DNA of 8,410 bases, from positions 1 to 8,410 of the forward strand of contig SKKZ01000119.1 of assembly GCA_007123455.1 (NCBI GenBank). The letters are read 5' to 3'. Source of the DNA: Coriobacteriia bacterium. Lineage in GTDB: Bacteria; Actinomycetota; Coriobacteriia; Anaerosomatales; SLCP01. Below the pieces are notes generated by a model, which had not been told where the DNA came from, ran no database searches, and was given only the letters and a program-made list of their open reading frames with translations. Made by a program: the position numbers and the translations under genes. Positions 1 through 5,627 of the stretch are shown here, one piece after another. Numbering within the stretch: position 1 is the stretch's first letter; every line of letters begins with the position of its first letter.

Positions 1-478
1 CGAGCGCCTCGCGGCGCAACGTGAGTCCCACCAGGGCGACGGCTGACATGCTCACAAGCTCCAGGCCGACGTAGAGGTTGAAGACATCACCGGAGAGGAA
101 GAGCGCATGAAGCGAGCCCCATAGGAACAGCCAGAGGGGCCAGAAGAATCTATAGCGTTCATGGTGGCGGAAGTAGCCGAGCGCATACACGGTCACGAAC
201 AGTCCGACAACCGAGGTGATGAGGACCATCACCGCCGTGAACCCGTCGGCAACGAGGTCGATGCCGAGCGGCCCGCCCCATCCGCCTACCTCGTACCTTA
301 TCCCGCCCTCACGGACCACGGTGACCGCAAGTAGTACCGCGAGGGGCTGGCTCAGCAGCGCGGATGCGAGCGCGACCCACCGCCTTGTCGCACTCCCGAC
401 AAGGAATGCGATCGGTGCCGCGACGATGGGCGTGATGACGACGAGTGCGGCCACATGCCGCACGACCCACTCACTCAC
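1..478 (-). CDS. mnhD: MrpD/MnhD-like proton-conducting antiporter subunit, N-terminal part
   Basis: This is the first 159 residues of a proton-translocating membrane subunit of the complex I ND2/4/5 (Proton_antipo_M) family; the rest lies beyond the window edge. I chose the GTG at 478, which overlaps the end of the upstream MrpC gene by 8 bases and gives a protein starting VSEWVVRHVAALVV. Several hydrophobic helices are visible. The stretch SGDVFNLYVGLELVSMSAV (about residues 126-144) is the family signature. Its Glu at about 140 matches the conserved helix-5 glutamate that is essential for ion transport in MrpD and NuoL/M/N proteins. In Mrp or Mbh complexes this subunit forms a proton or ion channel in the cytoplasmic membrane. 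Being last in an E-F-G-A'-B-C-D order supports MrpD (equivalent to MbhH) rather than a respiratory Nuo subunit. The C-terminal half and the next gene, which would separate an antiporter from a hydrogenase, are not visible. Confidence 0.88.
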   Translation of the reverse strand, partial: MSEWVVRHVAALVVITPIVAAPIAFLVGSATRRWVALASALLSQPLAVLLAVTVVREGGIRYEVGGWGGPLGIDLVADGFTAVMVLITSVVGLFVTVYALGYFRHHERYRFFWPLWLFLWGSLHALFLSGDVFNLYVGLELVSMSAVALVGLTLRREAL

Positions 479-800
479 CGGGGTCTCCCTCGTTCTCGAT
501 GTCGCCGGCGTCGAGCGCGGCCACACCCGTCTCGGTGTAGATGGCCTTGGCGAGAGCGAGGGCATACGCGGTGGCGCTTACCGTCACCACGATGCCTGTC
601 AGCACCATCGCATGCGGCAGCGGGTCCGGTACGGGGCCGACGACGCGCCGCGCGATACCCACGAGGATGAAGAACACACCGGCGCTGGAGATGTTGAGCG
701 CAAGAACCTTATGGATAAGGTGCGGTCGCGTGATGAGGGCATACAGGCCGATGACGAAGAGCGCCGAGCCCGCCAGTGTATAGAGATCGGTCTGGCTCAC
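471..800 (-). CDS. mnhC: Mrp antiporter subunit C (NuoK-like)
   Basis: A 109-residue membrane protein with three hydrophobic helices, the usual size and topology of MrpC/MnhC/MbhG, which is homologous to NuoK of complex I. The motif DPLPHAMVLTGIVV around residues 60-73 corresponds to the family motif DPLPQALVLTAIVI. It starts with GTG at 800, whose GTGA overlaps the TGA stop of the preceding MrpB gene, and a GAGGTGA ribosome site lies just upstream. Translation is therefore probably coupled. The last 20 or so residues are acidic and hydrophilic (AALDAGDIENEGDPGE), probably a cytosolic tail. It should sit between MrpA/B and MrpD in the membrane complex. The family assignment is secure; whether the complex is an antiporter or part of a larger redox enzyme is not settled here. 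Confidence 0.92.
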   Translation of the reverse strand: MSQTDLYTLAGSALFVIGLYALITRPHLIHKVLALNISSAGVFFILVGIARRVVGPVPDPLPHAMVLTGIVVTVSATAYALALAKAIYTETGVAALDAGDIENEGDPGE

Positions 801-1516
801 GCTTCACCTCGCGAGCGATGGCGCAACTCCTCGGCAGGCGATGCCGATGCGATGAAGAGGCTGACGAGGATCGCCCCGATAGAGACGGTGAGCAGTGTCT
901 CCACCACGAGCATGAGTGTCTTGGCGTAGTCCCTCGGATACTCCAGCAACGTCCCGCCGACCAGCATCGCACCGACAGCGGTGGCCAGGAAGACGATGAA
1001 GCCGACGCTGATGACGGCACGCAGGGCGAACCGCGTCACCCAGACGGGCCGCGCGTATCCGGAAAGCGCCAGGAGCACGCCCGCGGCGCCCAGGACCGAG
1101 CCGGCCTGGAACGCACCCCCGGGTGCGTGCTCGCCGGCCCAGAGCAGATATCCCGAGACGAGGATCATGATGGGGGCGAGGAATCGCGCGAGCGCCGAGA
1201 GCACCGGGTCGGCCTGGGCCGCGAGCGGCGCCCAGGTACCCGTCTGCTTCACGCCGAGCGACAGGACCCCGATCGTCGCAAGCACGAGGACGGCGATCTC
1301 GAGCAGGGTGTCGTAGCCGCGGAAGTTGAGCAACACTCCCGTGACCGCGTTCGTGACGCCGCTTGCCTCGAGATTCGCATCGATGAGCGGAGCCAGACCC
1401 TGCTCCGTCTCGGGGATGTACAGCACCGCTCGCGCGAGCAGCGCCCCGACCGCCGCACATACGGCAAGCGCGGCGACGCGGACCGCGAACGGACTGGTCG
1501 GTGTCACCTTAGGCAT
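797..1516 (-). CDS. mnhB: MbhE-MrpB fusion: MrpA C-terminal segment joined to antiporter subunit B
   Basis: A 239-residue protein with two family segments in one chain. Residues about 1-85 correspond to the far C-terminal piece of MrpA (MbhE in split systems), with the motif NAVTGVLLNFRGYDTLLEIAV around 54-74. Residues about 95-239 are MrpB/MnhB (MbhF), with the signature GEHAPGGAFQAGSVLGA and four hydrophobic helices. The reading frame stays open upstream to 1645, but the likely start is the ATG at 1516. It overlaps the previous stop (1509-1511) by 8 bases and has a GGCGGTGA ribosome site a few bases before it; a GTG at 1507 is an alternative. It ends in a GTGA overlap with mrpC. In standard MrpABCDEFG antiporters the first segment belongs to the very large MrpA, so this operon uses split and re-fused pieces. 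The MrpA C-terminal region and MrpB lie side by side in known structures, so the fusion makes structural sense. Confidence 0.88.
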   Translation of the reverse strand: MPKVTPTSPFAVRVAALAVCAAVGALLARAVLYIPETEQGLAPLIDANLEASGVTNAVTGVLLNFRGYDTLLEIAVLVLATIGVLSLGVKQTGTWAPLAAQADPVLSALARFLAPIMILVSGYLLWAGEHAPGGAFQAGSVLGAAGVLLALSGYARPVWVTRFALRAVISVGFIVFLATAVGAMLVGGTLLEYPRDYAKTLMLVVETLLTVSIGAILVSLFIASASPAEELRHRSRGEA

Positions 1517-1814
1517 CGTCTTCACCGCCAGCGGCCTCTTCGGTGTCGGATGAGACGGGATAGGGCTCGGCCCTGCCCCGCATGTGGCCCGCTGCGTCGA
1601 GCAACAGCGCCCCGGTGATGCCTGCACCGATCGCCGCCTCGGCAAGCGCTATGTCGGGCGCAGAAAGCCGCACCCAGGCAAGAGAGACGAGCAGCCCGAA
1701 CGCGATGAAGAGCACGATCGACTTGAACAGCTTGATCTCGGCAAGCGCGCGCACGGCGAGCCACACGAGCGTGGCGACGAGCAGGATATCGAAGGTCCAC
1801 CCGGATACCGTCAT
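1509..1814 (-). CDS. MbhD-like subunit (MrpA C-terminal piece, DUF4040 type)
   Basis: A 101-residue membrane protein corresponding to MbhD, a stretch of the MrpA C-terminal region that is a separate gene in split Mrp/Mbh systems. The diagnostic segment is SAPDIALAEAAIGAGITGALLLDA, about residues 51-74, resembling the APD-AL-EAA-GAG motif of the family. Three hydrophobic helices precede an acidic hydrophilic tail. The frame opens at an ATG at 1829, but the ATG at 1814 is the better start: it makes an ATGA overlap with the MrpG stop and has GGAGG five bases upstream. The gene sits between mrpG and the MbhE-MrpB fusion, exactly where MbhD lies in hydrogenase and split antiporter operons. In the complex this region is thought to contribute to the cation pathway. 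Confidence 0.85.
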   Translation of the reverse strand: MTVSGWTFDILLVATLVWLAVRALAEIKLFKSIVLFIAFGLLVSLAWVRLSAPDIALAEAAIGAGITGALLLDAAGHMRGRAEPYPVSSDTEEAAGGEDDA

Positions 1815-2110
1815 GAGCGCCTCCGCCATGGGACCACATGCGACGTGCGGGCCGCCTCGGCCACGAGGTGGCCGGCGGTAGCACCGGCCACGATGACTAG
1901 CGCCCAGATGATAAGCATCTTGAGCACGACAACCCAGGAGTCCGCGCGCAGCGACAGGCCGAGCACGACGAATCCGAGTCCGAGGTTGTCGGCCTTGGTA
2001 AGGGCGTGGAGCCGTGTGTAGACGTCAGGGAAGCGCAGTACGCCGGCGGATCCGGCAAGGAAGAAGAGAGCTCCGACGATGATGAGCGCGATGCTGATTG
2101 CATCGATCAC
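1811..2110 (-). CDS. mnhG: Mrp antiporter subunit G
   Basis: A 99-residue membrane protein of the MrpG/MnhG/MbhC family. Two to three hydrophobic helices are seen, with the typical segment GVLRFPDVYTRLHALTKADNLG at about residues 22-43 (family pattern G-LR-PD-Y-R-HA---A-TLG). The frame is open further upstream, to 2149, but that would run deep into mrpF. The GTG at 2110 forms a GTGA overlap with the mrpF stop and has a strong AAGGGGGGTGG ribosome site about six bases upstream, so it is the preferred start. MrpG is a small membrane subunit needed for assembly and activity of the complex; it has no known independent function. The basic C-terminus (PWRRRS) probably faces the cytoplasm. Confidence 0.92.
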   Translation of the reverse strand: MIDAISIALIIVGALFFLAGSAGVLRFPDVYTRLHALTKADNLGLGFVVLGLSLRADSWVVVLKMLIIWALVIVAGATAGHLVAEAARTSHVVPWRRRS

Positions 2111-2391
2111 GACGGGCCACCCCCCTTCTCGGACGGTCCGGGGTGCCACGCGCGCTTCACGAAAGCGACCGCCGCCATAGCGGCGAGCAGCGCGAAGACA
2201 AGCGCCACGTCACGCAGTGCGGGCACCTCCATCGCCTCGGCGAGCAGGAGAAGGATGGCCACGCCGGTCGTACCGAACAGCTGCGCAGCGAGCATGCGGT
2301 CGGCCGGGTTCGGCCCGCGTTCTACCCTGATGAGGCCGGCGATGACCGAGAGCATCAAAACGCTCGCGAGACCGAAGATGATCACGCTCAT
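2107..2391 (-). CDS. mnhF: Mrp antiporter subunit F
   Basis: A 94-residue membrane protein of the MrpF/MnhF/MbhB family, with three hydrophobic helices. The characteristic motif is RGPNPADRMLAAQLFGTTG, around residues 25-43; the family commonly has RGPT-ADRV-A-D. A second conserved stretch, ALRDVALVFALLAAMAAVAFVK, makes the last helix. The start is taken as the ATG at 2391, which forms an ATGA overlap with the mrpE stop and has AGGGGA about nine bases upstream; a GTG at 2397 is possible and would add two residues. MrpF is a small subunit of the antiporter membrane arm and acts only within the complex. Confidence 0.92.
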   Translation of the reverse strand: MSVIIFGLASVLMLSVIAGLIRVERGPNPADRMLAAQLFGTTGVAILLLLAEAMEVPALRDVALVFALLAAMAAVAFVKRAWHPGPSEKGGGPS

Positions 2392-2948
2392 TCGCACTCA
2401 TCCCCTGTCAACGTCTCGCAGACCCGAAGGTCACCGCCTTCTGAAGACAGTGTGAGGCCGAACACACCCGCGACGCGCTCCTCGACGTCACGCAGGCTCT
2501 GCTCGATCGGGAGTTCGCAGTCGAGCACGTGCAGGGTCAGCGAATCGTCCTCGAAGCCGGTGCTCAGCGTGCCCGGCAACAGGCTAACGGTGTCCGCGAA
2601 GAGAACGCGTGCGTGCTCGGGGGCAAGGCGCATCCGGTAGCGGACGATCATCGGGTCGAGCGGAAGCGAAGGACGGATCGCTCGTAGCGCGACGTCTATC
2701 CCGCCGAGGAACGACTGGGTGACGAAGTACCACGCGTACTTGAGCGCGCCGGGCGGATCGATCCGCCAGGTACGGGACGGCGTCAGGCCGAGCGAGGCCA
2801 CGACGGCGAGGGCGACGAACGGCACGCCGAACAGCCACCCGTCGGGATCGGCTTCGGCTATCACCCACCACAGCACGGCGAAGATGACCACTCGTTGGAG
2901 TAGCTGGACGATCCGATCGATACGCGATGCGAGTTCCCGTGTCGGCAT
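2388..2948 (-). CDS. mnhE: Mrp antiporter subunit E
   Basis: A 186-residue protein of the MrpE/MnhE/MbhA family, the first gene of the operon. Two hydrophobic helices near the N-terminus (about 18-60) are followed by the family core with PPGALKYAWYFVTQSFLGGIDVA (64-86) and the signature ADTVSLLPGTLSTGFEDD (about 118-135), then a soluble C-terminal domain with HVLDCELP. The length is typical. The ATG at 2948 has no good ribosome site, and the leader from the predicted promoter is short, so translation initiation may be weak or partly leaderless. In split Mrp operons mrpE often comes first, as here, rather than fifth as in the classical mrpABCDEFG order. MrpE is not strictly needed for ion binding but raises assembly and activity in characterised complexes. 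Confidence 0.9.
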   Translation of the reverse strand: MPTRELASRIDRIVQLLQRVVIFAVLWWVIAEADPDGWLFGVPFVALAVVASLGLTPSRTWRIDPPGALKYAWYFVTQSFLGGIDVALRAIRPSLPLDPMIVRYRMRLAPEHARVLFADTVSLLPGTLSTGFEDDSLTLHVLDCELPIEQSLRDVEERVAGVFGLTLSSEGGDLRVCETLTGDECE

Positions 2949-2984
2949 AGGCGCTGCCAGAGGTCGGAGGCGGGGGACGCGGTC

Positions 2985-2993
2985 ACTATACCA
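2985..2993 (-). promoter_or_regulatory. Candidate extended -10 promoter for the mrp operon
   Basis: Read on the minus strand, TGG-TATAGT is a TGn extended -10 element differing from TATAAT at one base. It lies about 37 bases before the mrpE ATG and just past the tRNA terminator, which fits an operon promoter. No convincing -35 was found at 16-18 bases. Sequence resemblance only. Confidence 0.45.
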
Positions 2994-3024
2994 TTACCCC
3001 GTGCTCATCGAGGCGCACAACGAA

Positions 3025-3055
3025 GACGGCCGGCTTCGTGGAGAAGCCGGCCGTC
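3025..3055 (-). terminator. Hairpin terminator after tRNA-Ala
   Basis: A perfect 13-bp stem (3025-3037 with 3043-3055) closes a 5-base loop. On the minus strand it is followed by TTCGTTGTG, a short interrupted T-rich tail. It begins 10 bases after the tRNA 3' end and separates the tRNA from the mrp promoter. It probably ends tRNA transcription; the weak T tract leaves some doubt about efficiency. Confidence 0.75.
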
Positions 3056-3064
3056 GCACATCGC

Positions 3065-3139
3065 TGGTGGACGAGAAGGGATTCGAACCCTCAACCCCCT
3101 GCGTGCAAGGCAGGTGCGCTCCCGTTGCGCCACTCGCCC
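3065..3139 (-). tRNA. tRNA-Ala (anticodon TGC)
   Basis: A complete 75-base tRNA with the CCA end encoded. The acceptor stem is GGGCGAG paired with CTCGTCC and contains a G3-U70 wobble, the alanine identity element recognised by alanyl-tRNA synthetase. The anticodon arm is CCTGC-CTTGCAC-GCAGG, giving anticodon TGC (reads GCA and, with modification, other GCN codons). The T arm has GGTTCGAATCCC-like pairing (AGGGTTCGAATCCCT). The GTGGCGCAACGGGAGCGCAC stretch forms the D arm. No intron or unusual loop is seen. Confidence 0.97.
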
Positions 3140-3186
3140 GTGAGATCACCGGAGGCCGTCAGACCCGTTCCGGCAGGAGCCGCGTG

Positions 3187-3195
3187 ATTATAGCA
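3187..3195 (-). promoter_or_regulatory. Extended -10 promoter for tRNA-Ala
   Basis: The minus strand reads TGC-TATAAT, a perfect -10 hexamer with a TGn extension, about 48 bases before the tRNA 5' end. There is no clear TTGACA-like -35 at normal spacing; the extended -10 may compensate. Confidence 0.65.
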
Positions 3196-3234
3196 CGCTC
3201 GAAGCCGACCACCCCACCCCTTCAGCTTCTGAGC

Positions 3235-3261
3235 GAAACCAGAGTGTAACCGGACCGAAAC
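3235..3261 (+). promoter_or_regulatory. GlnR-like nitrogen-control site upstream of amtB
   Basis: Three five-base half-sites occur at exact 11-base periodicity: GAAAC at 3235-3239, GTAAC at 3246-3250 and GAAAC at 3257-3261, each separated by six bases. This fits the actinobacterial GlnR consensus gTnAC-n6-GaAAc, repeated. The site lies 154 bases before the amtB start, a normal place for an activator site, and amtB-glnK is a classic GlnR target in Streptomyces and relatives. The flanking positions where a fourth half-site would fall (3224-3228 and 3268-3272) do not match. That GlnR is the actual binder is inferred. Confidence 0.65.
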
Positions 3262-3414
3262 AGGGACTCTCTTTCGGCGAAACATCCGCCTGGTTGCATG
3301 GGGCCACGGCAGACTCCGGCACTGTCACCACCGAGCCTTCTCGACACAAAGGCGTGCCACAGGAAGCGCATGGAGCTCAGTCCCGGACCGGACAGCACGA
3401 AGGAGGTACTACCC

Positions 3415-4749
3415 ATGTACAAGGGTAAGCTCGCGGGGGTGCTCGCAGTCGCACTCCTGATCGCCCTGCCGGGTACGGCGTTCGCCGCCGACCCCGGTGG
3501 TGCGGCAACACTGGGCGATGACCTTGCGGTCGCCCTCGACTTCCTGTGGCTCATGATCGCGGCCTCGATGGTCTTCCTCATGCAGGCAGGGTTCGCGATG
3601 GTCGAGGGCGGCTTCTGTCGCGCCAAGAACACCACGAACCTGATGACGAAGAACCTCATGGACATGGCGGTCGGGTCGATCGCGTACTTCGCGATCGGCT
3701 TCGGCTTCATGTACGGGGCATCGGCCGGAGGCTTCATCGGCACGGATGGCTGGTTCATGGGTGGCGACTACTACGACGTCACCATGTATCGCGATTTCAT
3801 GTTCCAGGTCGTCTTCGCGGCAACCGCTGCGACGATCGTCTCGGGAGCGGTGGCCGAGCGCCTCAAGTTCTCGTCATACCTGGTGTACTCGGTCGTGATC
3901 ACCGCGGTCCTCTACCCGATCTACGGGCACTGGGTATGGGGTGACGGTGGCTGGCTTGCAGAGCTCGGGCATCTCGACTTCGCCGGCTCCGGCGTGGTGC
4001 ACGCCGTCGGCGGATTCGTGGGACTCGCAGGAGCGATCGTGCTCGGCCCGCGGTTCGGCAAGTATGCGAAAGATGGAACGCCGAGGGCCATTCCCGGCCA
4101 CAGCATCCCGCTCGCCACACTCGGTGTGTTCCTGCTCTGGTTCGGCTGGTTCGGCTTCAACGGCGGCTCCACCCTGTCCGGAACCGATCTGCGTCTCTCG
4201 GTCATCATGGTCAACACGAACATGGCAGCTGCGGCCGGAGCGATCGCTGCGCTACTCGTGACACTCGCCAAGACACGACGCTGGGACGTCGGCATGGGCA
4301 TCAACGGTGCGCTTGCAGGCCTGGTGGGCATCACGGCTCCCTGCGCCTTCGTGTCCGGCGGTGCCTCGATCATCATCGGTGCGATCGCGGGCGTTATCGT
4401 CGTCTTCTCGATCTTCGGACTTGAGAACATGCGTATCGACGACCCGGTCGGCGCCGTCAGTGTCCACGGTGTGAACGGTCTTTGGGGCCTGCTTGCACTC
4501 GGGCTGTTCGCGGATGGCACCTACGATGCGGTGGGTCTGTTCTACGGCGGGGGCACCGAGCAGCTGGTGGCCCAGGCGATCGGAGCCGCCGTCGTGCTCT
4601 CATGGGCATTCATCGGCGGACTCGTGTTGTTCAAGGTGCTCGACCTGGTCATGGGCATACGTGTCTCCCCTGAAGAAGAACTGGCCGGTCTCGATATCGA
4701 AGAGCACGGGACCCCGGCGTACGCGAACTTCCTGGTCGTCGAGGAGTAG
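3415..4749 (+). CDS. amtB: Ammonium transporter AmtB
   Basis: A 444-residue Amt/Rh-family ammonium channel of the cytoplasmic membrane. The frame is open from 3298, but the ATG at 3415 has a strong AAGGAGGT ribosome site seven bases upstream and yields a signal peptide (MYKGKLAGVLAVALLIALPG, likely cleaved after TAFA at about 24). About eleven transmembrane helices follow. By alignment from memory with E. coli AmtB, the key residues are present: periplasmic-gate Phe134 in QVVFAAT and Phe248 in GWFGFNGGS, Asp188 in LDFAGSGVVH, and the twin pore histidines His196 and His351 (VSVHGVNG). SGAVAERLKFSSY is the family signature. The protein recruits NH4+ and conducts NH3/H+ inward when external ammonium is scarce. 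The two PII genes follow directly, so block by a GlnK trimer is expected. A GlnR-like site upstream suggests induction under nitrogen limitation. Confidence 0.97.
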   Translation: MYKGKLAGVLAVALLIALPGTAFAADPGGAATLGDDLAVALDFLWLMIAASMVFLMQAGFAMVEGGFCRAKNTTNLMTKNLMDMAVGSIAYFAIGFGFMYGASAGGFIGTDGWFMGGDYYDVTMYRDFMFQVVFAATAATIVSGAVAERLKFSSYLVYSVVITAVLYPIYGHWVWGDGGWLAELGHLDFAGSGVVHAVGGFVGLAGAIVLGPRFGKYAKDGTPRAIPGHSIPLATLGVFLLWFGWFGFNGGSTLSGTDLRLSVIMVNTNMAAAAGAIAALLVTLAKTRRWDVGMGINGALAGLVGITAPCAFVSGGASIIIGAIAGVIVVFSIFGLENMRIDDPVGAVSVHGVNGLWGLLALGLFADGTYDAVGLFYGGGTEQLVAQAIGAAVVLSWAFIGGLVLFKVLDLVMGIRVSPEEELAGLDIEEHGTPAYANFLVVEE

Positions 4750-4778
4750 GACGAACACACCCTGAGGAGGTGAAGACC

Positions 4779-5117
4779 GTGAAGAGGATTGAGGCGGTCA
4801 TCCGGCCCGAGAAGCTGGACGACGTCAAGGAGGCCCTCGAGGCCGCCGGATACCCCGGCTTGATGCTGACCCGCATCGAAGGACACGGGAAGCAGAAGGG
4901 CCTGATGCAGCAGTTCCGCGGTCGCCAGTACAAAGTTGAGCTGCTGGCGAAGTACAAGATCGAGGTCGTCTGCGCCGACACGGAGTGCGCACGCCTGATC
5001 GAGGCTGTAGCAGGCGCCGCACGCACAGGTGAGGTCGGTGACGGCAAGATCTTCGTAAGCGATATCGCTGACGTGATGCGGATACGCACAGGAGAGTCGG
5101 GCGAGAGCGCTATCTAG
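4779..5117 (+). CDS. glnK: PII nitrogen regulatory protein GlnK (first copy)
   Basis: A 112-residue PII protein, exactly the canonical length. An in-frame GTG at 4770 lies inside the AGGAGG ribosome site; the GTG at 4779, eight bases after it, gives the standard start (M)KRIEAVIRPEKLDDVKEAL. Canonical features fall at canonical positions: the T-loop base GKQKG at 37-41 with Gln39 (Mg-ATP/2-oxoglutarate site), the T-loop Tyr51 in RGRQYKVELL (the residue uridylylated or adenylylated by GlnD in many bacteria), Lys58, the B-loop RTGEVGDGKIFV at 82-93, and C-loop Arg101 and Arg103 in MRIRTGE. Position 49 is Arg, so the cyanobacterial Ser49 phosphorylation site is absent. It should form a trimer that senses ATP/ADP and 2-oxoglutarate and blocks AmtB, whose gene ends 29 bases upstream in the same operon. 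Confidence 0.96.
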   Translation: MKRIEAVIRPEKLDDVKEALEAAGYPGLMLTRIEGHGKQKGLMQQFRGRQYKVELLAKYKIEVVCADTECARLIEAVAGAARTGEVGDGKIFVSDIADVMRIRTGESGESAI

Positions 5118-5132
5118 CGGCGCGCCGCAGGT

Positions 5133-5177
5133 CACCCGCGTGACAGGAGAAGACATCTCCCTCCTGTCACGCGGGTG
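5133..5177 (+). other. 17-bp perfect stem-loop between the two PII genes
   Basis: Positions 5133-5149 pair perfectly with 5161-5177 around an 11-base loop. No T tract follows on either strand, so it is not a standard intrinsic terminator. An alternative short inner hairpin (GGAGA with TCTCC, 5147-5151 and 5156-5160) competes with it. Sitting 16 bases after the first PII stop and 52 before the second start, it could attenuate read-through, protect the upstream mRNA or be a processing site. Confidence 0.6.
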
Positions 5178-5228
5178 CCGCCCGGGCGCATCACTCCGCA
5201 ACTATCACCGAGAGGCTGTGAGAAACGC

Positions 5229-5567
5229 GTGAAGAAGGTGGAGGCCATTTTCAGGCCGGAGAAGCTCGAAGATATCCGAGGCGCGCTCGACGCGCTCGAG
5301 CGCGTCGGCATGACCGTGTTCGAAGTGAAGGGTCACGGCGTCCAGGGCGGGCTCACCCAGCACTGGCGCGGTGAGGAGTACCATGTGGGCCTCGTACCCA
5401 AGGTCATGGTCATGGCTGTGGTCCACGACCACGAAGTCCAGGAGGTCATCGAAACGATAGCCTCGGTGGCGCGGACAGGCCTCATGGGTGACGGCAAGGC
5501 CTTCGTGACCCCCGTCGAGCAGGCTCTGCGAATCCGTACCGGTGAATGCGGCCCCCAGGCGATCTGA
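5229..5567 (+). CDS. Second, divergent PII protein
   Basis: Another 112-residue PII family protein, in line with the first. The frame opens upstream at 5175, inside the intergenic hairpin, but the GTG at 5229 gives the canonical start (M)KKVEAIFRPEKLEDIRGAL; its ribosome site is poor (GAGAGG about 14 bases upstream). Gln39, Tyr51, Lys58, the B-loop RTGLMGDGKAFV (82-93) and Arg101/Arg103 are kept. It differs at the T-loop base, GVQGG instead of G(R/K)QKG, so the usually basic residue 38 and Lys40 are lost. The T-loop is also more acidic (RGEEYHVGLV) than that of the first copy (RGRQYKVELL), and the beta strand 59-65 (VMVMAVV) is atypical. It may therefore sense effectors differently or contact a different partner than AmtB. 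It lies downstream of amtB and glnK and ends at a strong hairpin terminator. Confidence 0.93.
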   Translation: MKKVEAIFRPEKLEDIRGALDALERVGMTVFEVKGHGVQGGLTQHWRGEEYHVGLVPKVMVMAVVHDHEVQEVIETIASVARTGLMGDGKAFVTPVEQALRIRTGECGPQAI

Positions 5568-5577
5568 GCCACCCCGC

Positions 5578-5627
5578 TTCAGGACACACGAAAGCCCGCG
5601 TAACAGCGGGCTTTCGTGTGTCCTGAA
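5578..5627 (+). terminator. 22-bp perfect hairpin, probable bidirectional terminator
   Basis: Positions 5578-5599 pair perfectly with 5606-5627 around a 6-base loop. The inner part, AAAGCCCGC...GCGGGCTTTCGTGT, is the common form of an intrinsic terminator in GC-rich bacteria, in which the GC stem is followed by a T-rich TTTCGTGT that itself pairs with the upstream arm. By symmetry it reads the same on the minus strand. It starts 10 bases after the second PII stop and ends the amtB operon; it may also stop transcripts arriving from the right. Confidence 0.85.

Noticed and set aside
216..1618. Plus-strand open frames across the antiporter region (for example 216-929 and 776-1618)
   Set aside because: They are antisense to clear membrane-subunit genes with family motifs and have no domain content or ribosome sites.
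3262..3414. Sigma-54 (-24/-12) promoter upstream of amtB
   Set aside because: I looked for the TGGCAC-N5-TTGC pattern, since many amtB-glnK operons use it, and found no acceptable match; the GlnR-like site is the better explanation of nitrogen control. No clear -35/-10 pair was found here either.
4542..5201. Minus-strand open frame opposite amtB and glnK
   Set aside because: It covers two well-identified plus-strand genes with canonical residues; it is a shadow frame.
5578..5627. Insertion-sequence end or attachment site, because of the long perfect inverted repeat
   Set aside because: There is no transposase, target duplication or second copy nearby, and the position right after a stop codon with a GC stem and TTTCGTGT fits a terminator.
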